From contig DRKV01000248.1 of assembly GCA_011051635.1 (NCBI GenBank), positions 1 through 10,915 of the forward strand: a stretch of 10,915 nucleotides of DNA, read 5' to 3'. The stretch comes from Chloroflexota bacterium (GTDB lineage Bacteria; Chloroflexota; Anaerolineae; Anaerolineales; DRKV01). Of the stretch, positions 1 through 7,401 are shown piece by piece. A model generated the notes under the pieces. It was not told the origin of the DNA. It made no database searches and was given only the letters and a program-made list of their open reading frames with translations. Positions within the stretch are counted from its first letter, which is position 1, and the number at the start of each line of letters is the position of its first letter. The position numbers and the translations under genes were made by a program.

Positions 1-4
1 CCCC

Positions 5-697
5 TCACGGCATAAACGTATACCCTACGCCGCGCTCGGTGAGCAGGTGACGGGGGTTGGCGGGGTCTTCCTCGATTTTCTGGCGCAGGCGTCCGATGTA
101 GACGCGCAGGTATTCGGTTTCCTCGCCGTATTCCTGTCCCCAGACCTGCTTGAGGATGATGTGGTGCGGCAGCACTTTGCCGGCGTTTTGCATCAGGTAA
201 ACCAGCAGATTGAATTCCGTGGGGGTAAATTCTACCGCCTCCCCTTTGACCAGGATGGTGTGGGTCTCCAAATCGGCGACGATGTTGCCCTGCACGATGC
301 GCGTCTGCTGCTGGGGCGGTGTGTTCAACCAGGCGGCGCGGCGCAAGACGGCATGGACCCGCGCCAGCAGTTCACTGACCCCGAAGGGCTTGGTGAGGTA
401 GTCGTCCGCGCCCAGGTTGAGGGCCTGCACCTTGTCGCTTTCCTCGCCCAGGGCGGAGAGCACGATGATAGGAACCAGCGATTGCTGCCGGATGCGCCGG
501 ATGGTTTCCAGCCCGTCCATGTAGGGCATCATCACGTCCAGGATGACCAGGTCTACGGGATGATTTTGGAAGTGCGCCAGGGCTTCCAGCCCGTTGGAGG
601 CCACCAGCACGTCGAACTGGCGCACTTCCAGATTGCGGCGCACGAAATCGCGCAGGGATTTTTCATCGTCCACGACCAGTACGGTGGTGCGCGTCAT
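5..697 (-). CDS. OmpR/PhoB-family response regulator
   Basis: This 230-residue protein is a DNA-binding response regulator, presumably phosphorylated by the histidine kinase encoded just upstream (999-3719). Residues 1-120 form a receiver domain: acidic pair D10/D11, phospho-acceptor D54 in LDVMMP, switch S81, Y100 and conserved K103 in TKPF. Residues about 130-228 are an OmpR-type winged helix (FTPTEFNLL near its start, then LRVYIGRLRQKIE and ERGVGYTF at the end). The length is normal for the family. The ATG at 697 was chosen because an AGGAGA ribosome-binding site lies 6 nt upstream and the receiver begins directly after it. The frame stays open to 964, but that extension encodes only the G/P-rich hairpin repeat and is not protein. 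The receiver resembles KdpE, but nothing here shows potassium control, so the target genes are unknown. The family call is very safe. Confidence 0.95.
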   Translation of the reverse strand: MTRTTVLVVDDEKSLRDFVRRNLEVRQFDVLVASNGLEALAHFQNHPVDLVILDVMMPYMDGLETIRRIRQQSLVPIIVLSALGEESDKVQALNLGADDYLTKPFGVSELLARVHAVLRRAAWLNTPPQQQTRIVQGNIVADLETHTILVKGEAVEFTPTEFNLLVYLMQNAGKVLPHHIILKQVWGQEYGEETEYLRVYIGRLRQKIEEDPANPRHLLTERGVGYTFMP

Positions 698-703
698 AGG
701 GCT

Positions 704-709
704 TCTCCT
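704..709 (-). promoter_or_regulatory. Ribosome-binding site of the response regulator
   Basis: AGGAGA on the minus strand stands 6 nt before the ATG at 697. It is the best Shine-Dalgarno match in the left half of the window and decides the start against the much longer open frame upstream. Confidence 0.8.
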
Positions 710-764
710 GTCTGGGATTACTCTCGGGGTAGTGGCTAAAGTTGACCGACGCCTCCCCCCCCTC

Positions 765-897
765 TGTCCTGCGGACATCTCCCCCCAAAGGGGGGAGAAC
801 CGTTCCCTGCCCCTGTTGAGGGGAGAACCGTCCCCGGCCCCGTCGGGGGGAATACCAGCCCCGTTGGGGGGAGAACCGTCTCCTGCCCCCATTGGGG
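765..897. repeat. Cluster of GC-rich hairpin repeats between kinase and regulator
   Basis: Most of the gap between the kinase and regulator genes is a degenerate tandem repeat with a period of about 21-28 bp, each unit holding a C4-6/G4-6 hairpin. Stems seen: 765-769 with 773-777 (TGTCC/GGACA); 779-786 with 790-797 (CTCCCCCC/GGGGGGAG, loop AAA, 8 perfect pairs); 810-813 with 820-823; 838-841 with 845-848; 859-862 with 866-869; 887-890 with 894-897. Three units share GAGAACCGT after the stem. No T-run follows on either strand, so these are not textbook intrinsic terminators. They could attenuate or process a kinase-regulator transcript. The rest of the gap (698-998) holds the regulator ribosome-binding site and the octad array at its upstream end; no further gene is visible. 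Confidence 0.8.
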
Positions 898-943
898 AAG
901 GCCGGGAAGGGAAGGGGGGAAGAGCGCAGCCCTGCCTGCACAG

Positions 944-1013
944 GGCAACATCCTGACTCCGCAACGCCTAAACCTCGCAACGCCTAACCCGCAACACCCT
1001 AACTCCGCAACGC
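944..1013. repeat. Octad tandem array overlapping the 3' end of the kinase gene
   Basis: Nine units, eight of 8 bp and one of 6 bp, alternate between a CGCAACGC-like and a CTAACTCC-like octamer, giving a 16-bp higher-order repeat. CGCAACGC is exact at 960-967, 976-983 and 1006-1013. The array runs through the kinase stop codon (999-1001) and encodes the last few kinase residues (ALRS-stop). Confidence 0.75.
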
Positions 1014-3719
1014 CCCAGCTCCCTCCGCTCTCTCCCCAACCGGCTGTTGGGGCAGGGTGAAAGCGATAGTCGTCCCGCCGCTTCCGTTGGCAATCCAGAT
1101 GCGCCCCCCGTGGGCGTGGACGAAGCCCTGGCAAATTGCCAGTCCCAGCCCCGCGCCGGGGGCCGAGCGGGTCAGGCCGCTTTCCACGCGGTAGAAACTC
1201 TCGAAGATGCGCTGGCGGTGTTCGGGCGGAATGCCCGGCCCCTCGTCGGCGACCTCTATCCGGATGGCGTCTTCCAGGCGGCGGGCGCGCACGAAGATGG
1301 GAGTCTCTGCGGGGGCGTATTTGGCGGCATTCTCTATCAGGTTGCGGAGAATGACCTCCAGGCGGCGGGGGTCCGCCTCAACCACGTCCGCTTCCGGGGG
1401 AATCTCCAGGCGGAGGCGTTCTTCGGGGTGAGGTCGCGCTCTTTGGGCGGCGCGGTACACCAGGTCGCTCAAACGAATGTTGACCGGCTCGATTTTCAGA
1501 CTGCCGGCCTCCACCCGCGACAAATCCAGCAAATCGTTGACCAGGGTGCTCAGGCGGTCGGTCTCCTCCGAGATGATGGTCAGAAACTCGCGCTGGGCTT
1601 CCGGCTCCCAATGGACATCATCGGCCAGGAGGGTGGTGGCGTATCCCTTGATGGCGGCCAGCGGAGTGCGCAACTCGTGAGAGACGGTGGAAATCAGGCT
1701 GGATTTGATGTTATCCAGTTCGCGGTCGGCGGTGATGTCGTGCCACAACTGGCCGCGCCCGATAGCCATGCCGCGGGGGTCGGTGACGGTGAAGACGTGC
1801 AGGCGCAGGTAGGTCATGCGCCCTTCGAGCAGGAGGGCTATTTCGGCGGCCCCGCCCGTATCTGAGCGCAGGGCTTCGTGAACGGCGCGGCGGCTTTCTT
1901 CGGGGCGGTGTGCCTGGGCGATGATGCGCTCCAGGAGAGCCTCCGAAGACGTGTTGGGAATTTCTTCCAGGGGCATCCCGCTGATGACGCTGATGCGCCG
2001 GTTGGCGTACACGACGTGTCCGTGCAAATCTTCGAGAATCAGGCCGTCGTGCAGGGATTGGATGAGGGCTTGCAGGCGGCGGGTCTGAGCCTGGAGACGC
2101 ATGTCACTGCGGGCGTAGAGCGTGGCATTTTCGATAGCCATCGCCGCGTGGTTGGCGAAGTTGGTCAGGAGGTTGATTTCGCTGGGCGTGAAGACGTGCG
2201 GGGTGGCGCGATAGACCACCAGTGCTGAGGGCGGGGCGTGCTGGGTGTGCAGGGGGATGGCAATCACGGCGCGATACCCCTCGGCGCGGGCGCGGGGGCG
2301 CAGGGCGCGGAAGGAGGGGTCGCTTTCGGTATCGCTCACCTGAACCGGCTCGCCGGTGCGCAGGGCGCGCAGCGTCACGGAGACGGGTTCGCCGGGGTCA
2401 ATCCGAAGTTGTTCGGCGTAGTGGGGCGAAAGGTTGCGGCTGGCGCGGGCGCGGAAGACTCCCTTGCGCTCGTCGAGGGCAATGATGGCGCTTTTATCCA
2501 CCCGCAGGAGGCGCTCCAGTTGTTCCAGGATGCGGTGCAGCACGGTTTCGGTATCCAGTGTGGAGACGACCGCCGCGCTGGTTTCCAGCAGGGTGGAGAG
2601 TTCGGCCAGGCGGGCTTCGATGGCCTGCTCCATGCGCAACAGACTTTGCACCAGATGCCCGATTTGGTCGGAGCGGCGCGCCAGGACGTTCAGACGGGCG
2701 CGCTGCTCGGCGGGCAGGTCGGTTTGCCCGATGGCCTGGCTGAGCGAGGCCAGGTCTTCCACGGGGCGGATGACGTTCTGAGAGAGCGAGACCCAGAACA
2801 GGAGGCCGATGACGATGAAGGTGGCGATGCTGAGCAGGATAGCGCGGTGCAGGGAGCGCTGCGTGGCAAAGGCCACCGCTGTAGGACGCTGCACCAGCAC
2901 CCCCCATTTTACGCTGGGGATGGGAAGGTAACTGACCAGCACCTCCGTTCCGTCGGGGATGCGCGCCACCTGCGAGCCGTAGCCTCCCTCCAGCATGGAA
3001 TGGGTGATATCCGGCAGGATGGCGTTCATATCGTCCAGCAGGCGCCCCGGGTTGTTGTGGGCGATGATTTTGCCGGTGGAATCAATAATCATCACCTGGA
3101 AATCCTGCTCCGGGGGGTAGTGGCGGGCGATGTTCGCCAGGGCGTGGCTGAGGGATTGGAGTTTGATGTTGGTGGCGACCAGCCCTGTGAAGATTCCTTC
3201 CTGGTCGTAGATGGGCATGACCGCGGTTGCTACGGGTTGCTGGGTGGTGGGGGAGATTCGTCCCTCGGAGATGAAAGGCACGTTGGTGCGCCGCGCCTGC
3301 TGATAGTAAGCGCGAAACGAGAAGTTGATACCCACCGTGGTACGCGGCTCCGGCGGATAGTGATAGAGCATCAACCCGTCCGAGGCCAGGCGGTAAATCA
3401 GGTTCAGGTCGGGGCGGGTGGTGAGTACCGCCTGGAAGAGCGGTTCCATCCCCGCCGGGTCTGCCTCCTGGACAGCCTCGTAGGTTGCCAGTTGCCGCAC
3501 GGCCTGGAGGGCGTTCTGCAGGATGGCGTCCGTCTCCTGAGCGATGGCGCGCGCCAGGGCCAGGTCGCTGGCGCGGGCGTCTTCCTCCAGGCGCTGCCCG
3601 ATGACGTGGTCGAAGCCCATCGCGACGAACAGGACGGGGAGCAACACCAGGGCGTAATACACCAAAAGGCGCAGCCCCATATCGCGGTAGAGAGGGAAGC
3701 GGACGCGGGCGGGTTGCAT
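999..3719 (-). CDS. Membrane sensor histidine kinase (Cache-HAMP-GAF-PAS-HisKA-HATPase)
   Basis: This 906-residue kinase should sense an extracytoplasmic ligand and phosphorylate the regulator encoded downstream at 5-697. Domains in order: transmembrane segment about 15-36; extracytoplasmic double-Cache-like sensor about 38-285 (FSFRAYYQ at 133-140 is typical); second transmembrane segment about 292-313; HAMP-like linker 314-370; GAF 380-535; PAS 545-660; HisKA with SHELRTP and phospho-acceptor H681; HATPase_c 780-891 with N-box N797, G1 box DEGPGI 825-830, F box FESFYRV and G2 GAGLGL 855-860. All catalytic motifs are intact. The final 15 or so residues lie outside any domain, and the last few are encoded by a repeat array. 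The ATG at 3719 gives a short cytoplasmic lead before the first helix; no Shine-Dalgarno precedes it, and ATG at 3680 (residue 14) is an alternative. The ligand is unknown. Confidence 0.96.
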   Translation of the reverse strand: MQPARVRFPLYRDMGLRLLVYYALVLLPVLFVAMGFDHVIGQRLEEDARASDLALARAIAQETDAILQNALQAVRQLATYEAVQEADPAGMEPLFQAVLTTRPDLNLIYRLASDGLMLYHYPPEPRTTVGINFSFRAYYQQARRTNVPFISEGRISPTTQQPVATAVMPIYDQEGIFTGLVATNIKLQSLSHALANIARHYPPEQDFQVMIIDSTGKIIAHNNPGRLLDDMNAILPDITHSMLEGGYGSQVARIPDGTEVLVSYLPIPSVKWGVLVQRPTAVAFATQRSLHRAILLSIATFIVIGLLFWVSLSQNVIRPVEDLASLSQAIGQTDLPAEQRARLNVLARRSDQIGHLVQSLLRMEQAIEARLAELSTLLETSAAVVSTLDTETVLHRILEQLERLLRVDKSAIIALDERKGVFRARASRNLSPHYAEQLRIDPGEPVSVTLRALRTGEPVQVSDTESDPSFRALRPRARAEGYRAVIAIPLHTQHAPPSALVVYRATPHVFTPSEINLLTNFANHAAMAIENATLYARSDMRLQAQTRRLQALIQSLHDGLILEDLHGHVVYANRRISVISGMPLEEIPNTSSEALLERIIAQAHRPEESRRAVHEALRSDTGGAAEIALLLEGRMTYLRLHVFTVTDPRGMAIGRGQLWHDITADRELDNIKSSLISTVSHELRTPLAAIKGYATTLLADDVHWEPEAQREFLTIISEETDRLSTLVNDLLDLSRVEAGSLKIEPVNIRLSDLVYRAAQRARPHPEERLRLEIPPEADVVEADPRRLEVILRNLIENAAKYAPAETPIFVRARRLEDAIRIEVADEGPGIPPEHRQRIFESFYRVESGLTRSAPGAGLGLAICQGFVHAHGGRIWIANGSGGTTIAFTLPQQPVGERAEGAGALRS

Positions 3720-3729
3720 GAGGGAGGGT

Positions 3730-3872
3730 CAGGTGTCACGTGTCAAGTGCCACGTATCAAGTGCCACGTGTCAAGTATCACGTGTCACGTGGCATGTGTC
3801 GCGTATCTGGACTACGTGCGGGGTGCGATGTGCGAGGGGGAGCGGCATACAGGGTACAGTGTACAACGTACC
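3730..3872. repeat. Heptad tandem array between dipeptidase and kinase genes
   Basis: About twenty 7-bp units in near-perfect register. From 3730 to 3806 the family is CANGTNN (CACGTGT at 3737, 3765 and 3779; CAAGTGC at 3744 and 3758). After one 6-bp unit at 3807-3812 there are GTGC-ending units from 3813 to 3833, two weak units, and a TACARNG family from 3848 (TACAGGG, then TACAGTG). The array starts 11 nt upstream of the kinase ATG, so it forms most of the kinase 5' region. It contains CACGTG palindromes as a by-product of the unit sequence. Confidence 0.8.
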
Positions 3873-3928
3873 CTAATCACCCAGTCACCTAGTCACCTAG
3901 TCACCTAGTCGCCCAGTCACCTACTCGC
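3873..3928. repeat. Octad tandem array running into the dipeptidase stop codon
   Basis: Seven consecutive 8-bp units of consensus CTAGTCAC, exact at 3889-3896 and 3897-3904, follow the heptad array directly. The last unit (3921-3928, CTACTCGC) contains the TAG stop and part of the last two codons (Gly-Glu) of the M20 gene. Confidence 0.85.
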
Positions 3929-5288
3929 CTTGCCACTCCCGCGCAAAGGCTTTGAGAATGCGGGCGACGTGGCGGGCGCCTTGCAGGTACAGGTCAATGC
4001 GGATGTTCTCGTTGGGAGCGTGGGCGCGCGATTCGGGGTGCCCGATGCCCGCGGTGACGATGGGAATCCCCAAGTGTTGGACGAAAGCGTGGTTGGGGCC
4101 GGAGCCGCCGCTCATGGGGACAATTCGCATGGGCTGGTCGTAAACTTCGGCGGCGGTGTCCACCACCAGACGCACGAGAGGGTCGTCGGGGTCGGTGCGG
4201 GCCGCCGGGCCGCCTCCCAGGTAGGTGATTTTCACGTCCGGGAAGCCCTCGGCGTCCAGGTGGGCGCGCAGCCCCTCCAGAATCTGCTCGGTGGTCTGGT
4301 TGGGAACCATCCGGAAATCCACTTTGGCGGAGGCTTTAGCAGGCAGGACGGTCTTGGAGCCGGGTCCCTGGTAGCCGCTGGTCAGGCCGCAGATAGTACA
4401 GGTGGGCTGGAAAACGCCCTGCATCTTGAGTTCTACTTCGTCCTCGACGCCCAGCAAGAAGCCGGAAAGAGCGAAACGCTCCTTGTAGAGGTCCGCAACG
4501 GGCGGCAGGGCAGCCATCAACTTGCGGTCGCGCTCCGTGGGCGGAACGATGTTGTCGTAGAAGCCGGGGATGCGGATACGCTCGTCCGGGCCTTTGAGCG
4601 TGTTGAGCGCCCACACCAGCCGCCAGGCCGCATTGGGAAAGATGCTGCCCCCCAGCCCGGAGTGGACATCCTGTGAGGCGGTCTGGACGGAGAGTTCCAC
4701 GTAGCAGATGCCGCGCAGACCGAGGTGCTCCACCGGCGCGCCGGTATGGTCTACGCCGCCGAATTCCCACAGACAGCCGTCGGCGGCCAGCAAGTCGGTG
4801 TGGGTGCGGACGAATTCGGGCAGGTGGACGCTGCCGATTTCCTCCTCGCCCTCGACGATGAATTTTACGTTGCAGGGCAGTTCACCCTCCGCTTCCAGGA
4901 TGGCGTCAATGGCGAACAAGCGGCTGACGAGATGTCCTTTGTCGTCGCTTACGCCGCGGGCGTACATGTGCCCGTCACGGATGGTCGGCTCGAAGGGTGG
5001 GCTGTTCCACAATTCCAGGGGCTCAGGCGGCTGGACATCGTAGTGGTTGTAGATGAGAAGGGTCTTGTCGGGGTTGCGGCCTTTGCGTTCTCCGAAAACG
5101 ACCGGAGCGCCCTCGGTGGGGAAAATCTGCACCGCGAAGCCGCGCTTGCGGAGCATCTCGGCCACCATGTGGGCGGCTTCTTCCATGCCCAGGTTTTGGG
5201 CGGCCACGCTGGGCTGGGCGCACAGGGCGGCGAGTTCGTCCAGGCTCTCATCCAGGTGGGAGGTGAGGTAGGTATCGATTTGGTTCAT
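3921..5288 (-). CDS. M20-family metallo-dipeptidase (zinc peptidase)
   Basis: A 455-residue cytoplasmic metallopeptidase of family M20 (CNDP/PepV-like dipeptidase group), expected to hydrolyse dipeptides or other short peptides with a di-zinc centre. Visible motifs: HYDVQP with H82 as a zinc ligand and D84 beside it; RGVSDDKG at 111-118 with the bridging Asp; EGEEEIGS at 146-153, holding the catalytic and zinc-binding Glu; dimerisation-domain DVHSG with H209; SRAHAPNE with the C-terminal ligand H423. The GSGPN loop at 396-400 is also typical. Length is normal and there is no signal peptide or transmembrane segment. The ATG at 5288 starts a good N-terminus but has no Shine-Dalgarno; its upstream region is entirely repeat array. 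The final Gly-Glu-stop lies in the neighbouring octad array. The true substrate cannot be told from sequence. Confidence 0.93.
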   Translation of the reverse strand: MNQIDTYLTSHLDESLDELAALCAQPSVAAQNLGMEEAAHMVAEMLRKRGFAVQIFPTEGAPVVFGERKGRNPDKTLLIYNHYDVQPPEPLELWNSPPFEPTIRDGHMYARGVSDDKGHLVSRLFAIDAILEAEGELPCNVKFIVEGEEEIGSVHLPEFVRTHTDLLAADGCLWEFGGVDHTGAPVEHLGLRGICYVELSVQTASQDVHSGLGGSIFPNAAWRLVWALNTLKGPDERIRIPGFYDNIVPPTERDRKLMAALPPVADLYKERFALSGFLLGVEDEVELKMQGVFQPTCTICGLTSGYQGPGSKTVLPAKASAKVDFRMVPNQTTEQILEGLRAHLDAEGFPDVKITYLGGGPAARTDPDDPLVRLVVDTAAEVYDQPMRIVPMSGGSGPNHAFVQHLGIPIVTAGIGHPESRAHAPNENIRIDLYLQGARHVARILKAFAREWQGE

Positions 5289-5431
5289 GGGTGATTGGGT
5301 GATTGGGGAGCAGGGATTGGGGATTAGGGAGCAGGGATTGGGTGGTGGGTAGATGAGAAGATGGAGAGATGAGGCGAAAGTGGGAGACCATCATTCTGCA
5401 TTCATCATTCTGCCTTCTGCCTTCATCATTC
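5289..5431. repeat. Heptad arrays filling the whole VTT-dipeptidase gap
   Basis: The entire 143-bp gap resolves into short units. Positions 5390-5431 are six perfect 7-mers (plus strand ATCATTC three times, TGCCTTC twice, TGCATTC once) that begin at the base next to the VTT stop codon. After a 4-bp break, 5302-5385 are twelve 7-mers, clearest at 5302-5343 (ATTGGGG, AGCAGGG, ATTAGGG types) and weaker purine-rich beyond 5344. The last unit, 5294-5301, has 8 bp (ATTGGGTG), followed by GGGTG directly against the dipeptidase start codon. No promoter, ribosome-binding site or terminator is recognisable here. Confidence 0.8.
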
Positions 5432-6019
5432 TCACCTCCCCAGCCCGCCCAGCGACCAGCGGCCTGCGTAAGCGAAGAGGAGCATTTTGGCCGTTTTGCC
5501 GGCGAAGGTCCATAGCAAAAAAGGCAGGATGGGAATTTTGAGCGTCCCAGCGGCGATGCCGGCCAGGTCGAACAGGGGATTGGGGATGAGCGCCATGACG
5601 AAAATGAGGCCATAGGCCAGGGAACGCTTGCGGCGCATCCAGGCGGTGATTTGCTCGTAGTGCCGCAAATCTTCGATGATGGCCTGTCCGCCGTAGCCCG
5701 CCAGGTAGCCGGAGAGTTCTCCCAGCGCGGCACCCGCCCCGGCGGCCAGGGCGATGCCCCAGGCGGGAAAGACCCCGCCCATGGCAAAGGCCACCATCAC
5801 GCCCGGCGCAGGCAGGATGATGGTGGCGTTTGCGAGCAGCGAGAGCAGGAAGATGCCGACGTAGCCGTAGCCCGCCAGTTCCTCGACGCGGCCTCTGTAG
5901 GCGTAGATAGCCACGCTGAGGAGTATCACTGCTCCCAGCGCGAGCAGCCGGGGCAGACGGCTCCGGAAACCGGAACCGGGAAATACGGATTGGGAAACAG
6001 GCTCTCTGCCGACTTTCAC
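5432..6019 (-). CDS. Small VTT/DedA-type integral membrane protein
   Basis: A 195-residue polytopic membrane protein of the VTT-domain (DedA/SNARE-associated) group, which includes proteins linked to lipid scrambling or membrane homeostasis; its exact role is unknown. Hydrophobic segments lie at about 24-42, 52-70, 72-95, 97-112, 135-158 and 163-186. The family signature is present as ELSGYLAGYG (101-110) with E101, and as the reentrant-loop motif ALIPNPLFDLAGIAAG (143-158). The start is uncertain. The frame opens only after the cyclophilin stop codon (6047-6049, same frame), and the only conventional start before the first helix is GTG at 6019, which lies inside a heptad array and has no Shine-Dalgarno. 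The first 20 or so residues are not conserved-looking. Confidence 0.87.
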   Translation of the reverse strand: MKVGREPVSQSVFPGSGFRSRLPRLLALGAVILLSVAIYAYRGRVEELAGYGYVGIFLLSLLANATIILPAPGVMVAFAMGGVFPAWGIALAAGAGAALGELSGYLAGYGGQAIIEDLRHYEQITAWMRRKRSLAYGLIFVMALIPNPLFDLAGIAAGTLKIPILPFLLWTFAGKTAKMLLFAYAGRWSLGGLGR

Positions 6020-6046
6020 GCTTGCACACTTGCTACTTGCAAACTT

Positions 6047-6050
<4 letters not shown>
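6013..6050. repeat. Short heptad array forming the cyclophilin-VTT junction
   Basis: Five 7-bp units (CTTTCAC, GCTTGCA, CACTTGC, TACTTGC and AAACTTT on the plus strand) plus CAC. On the minus strand the array begins and ends with the same 8-mer, GTGAAAGT. The first copy holds the cyclophilin TGA stop and the second holds the GTG start assigned to the VTT gene. Confidence 0.75.
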
Positions 6051-6565
<515 letters not shown>

Positions 6566-6572
6566 GGGAGAT

Positions 6573-6578
6573 TCCTTT
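6573..6578 (-). promoter_or_regulatory. Ribosome-binding site of the cyclophilin gene
   Basis: AAAGGA on the minus strand lies 7 nt before the ATG at 6565. It sits in the only 25 nt of this gap that are not repeat array. Confidence 0.65.
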
Positions 6579-6590
6579 GGGGGATGGGGA

Positions 6591-6746
6591 GGGGAGGTGA
6601 TGGGGTGATGAGATGGGGAGGTGATGAGATGATGCGATGGGGAGGTGATGAGATGATGCGATGGGGAGGTGGAGAGGTGATGGCTTGCGAACTTGCGAAC
6701 TTCCTTACTTGCTCACTTGCCACTTGCCAACTTGCATACTTTTCAC
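6591..6746. repeat. Long octad array with 24-bp higher-order repeat
   Basis: Nineteen units in one register. On the plus strand, 6591-6678 consists of GGGGAGGT, GATGAGAT and GATGCGAT octamers; the three together make a 24-bp unit repeated exactly (6623-6646 and 6647-6670). At 6679-6686 a hybrid unit, GATGGCTT, leads in phase into an NNNNACTT family (GCGAACTT twice, then CCTTACTT and others) up to 6741, with one 7-bp unit at 6719-6725. The final TTCAC contains the uridine kinase stop codon (6743-6745). Confidence 0.88.
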
Positions 6747-7366
6747 TCCAGCAACCGCAGAATTCGCGCCACAACCATGTCCAGGGCGACGGTGTTGAAG
6801 CCGCCTTCGGGAATAATCACGTCGGCGTAGCGCTTGGAGGGCTCCACGAACTCCAGGTGCATGGGGCGCACGGTTCGCAGATATTGCTCGATGACCGATT
6901 GGGTGGTGCGGCCGCGTTCGCTGATGTCGCGCTGCAAACGGCGGATGAAACGGATGTCGGGGTCGGTATCCACGAAAATCTTGACGTCGAAGAGACGACG
7001 CAGGCGCGGCTCGGCGAAAATCAGGATGCCCTCCACGATGATGACCGGGCGCGGCTCCACCAGGACGGTTTCCTCCGTGCGGCTGTGGGTGGTGAAATCG
7101 TAAACCGGCAGGTGAACAGGCTTGCCCTGCTTGAGACGCAGAATGTGTTCTATCAGCAGGTCGTTTTCCAGCGAATCGGGGTGGTCGAAGTTCACCTCGG
7201 CGCGTTGGTTGGGCGGCAGATGAGTGAGTTCTTTGTAATAAGCGTCGTGGGGCAGGTAGGCAATCCGGTCCGGGCCGACGCGCTCGCGCACCGCGTTGGC
7301 AACCGTAGTTTTGCCGGAGCCGGAACCTCCCGCTACGCCGATAACCAGGTGCTTTTCGGGTTTCAT
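6743..7366 (-). CDS. udk: Uridine kinase
   Basis: A 207-residue P-loop kinase of the uridine kinase/phosphoribulokinase-like family, phosphorylating uridine and cytidine to UMP and CMP in pyrimidine salvage. Motifs in order: Walker A GGSGSGKT (13-20); HDAYYK with D41, the likely catalytic Asp; NFDHPDS (59-65); PVYDFTTHSR (87-96), which binds nucleoside; VEGILIF (111-117); the lid region with RRLQRD and ERGR (142-153); and RPMHLEFVEPSKRYAD at the end. Length is typical. ATG at 7366 begins 7 nt after a perfect TATAAT on the same strand and has no ribosome-binding site, which suggests a leaderless mRNA. The TGA stop is embedded in the following octad array. The match to udk is strong, although related P-loop nucleoside kinases share several motifs. 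Confidence 0.93.
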   Translation of the reverse strand: MKPEKHLVIGVAGGSGSGKTTVANAVRERVGPDRIAYLPHDAYYKELTHLPPNQRAEVNFDHPDSLENDLLIEHILRLKQGKPVHLPVYDFTTHSRTEETVLVEPRPVIIVEGILIFAEPRLRRLFDVKIFVDTDPDIRFIRRLQRDISERGRTTQSVIEQYLRTVRPMHLEFVEPSKRYADVIIPEGGFNTVALDMVVARILRLLE

Positions 7367-7373
7367 GGGGGGA

Positions 7374-7401
7374 ATTATACCGTAAGGGCGTCAGGCGTCA
7401 G
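7374..7401 (-). promoter_or_regulatory. Likely uridine kinase promoter giving a leaderless mRNA
   Basis: A perfect -10 box, TATAAT, occupies 7374-7379 on the minus strand, with 7 nt between it and the ATG. With normal spacing, transcription would begin at or within about a base of the start codon. At a 16-nt spacer (7396-7401) there is CTGACG, which matches TTGACA at 4 of 6 positions; this hexamer belongs to the second unit of the heptad array. Confidence 0.6.

Noticed and set aside
779..797. Intrinsic terminator between kinase and regulator
   Set aside because: The stem is strong but no T-run follows on either strand, and similar stems recur through the cluster.
698..964. N-terminal extension of the response regulator
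   Set aside because: The frame stays open only through the hairpin repeat. The extension is low-complexity G/P/S-rich, while a good ribosome-binding site and the receiver start lie at 697.
3852..3873. Operator-like inverted repeat GGGTAC/GTACCC
   Set aside because: The symmetry follows from the TACARNG heptads around it and is imperfect inside; there is no promoter beside it to regulate.
2238..3908. Long plus-strand open frame opposite the histidine kinase
   Set aside because: It is a high-GC shadow frame. The minus-strand protein has complete domain motifs, while this frame shows none and runs into the repeat array.
3730..3928. CRISPR array or replication origin iterons
   Set aside because: Units are 7-8 bp with no spacers and no cas genes. 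They do not resemble DnaA boxes, and no replication gene is nearby.
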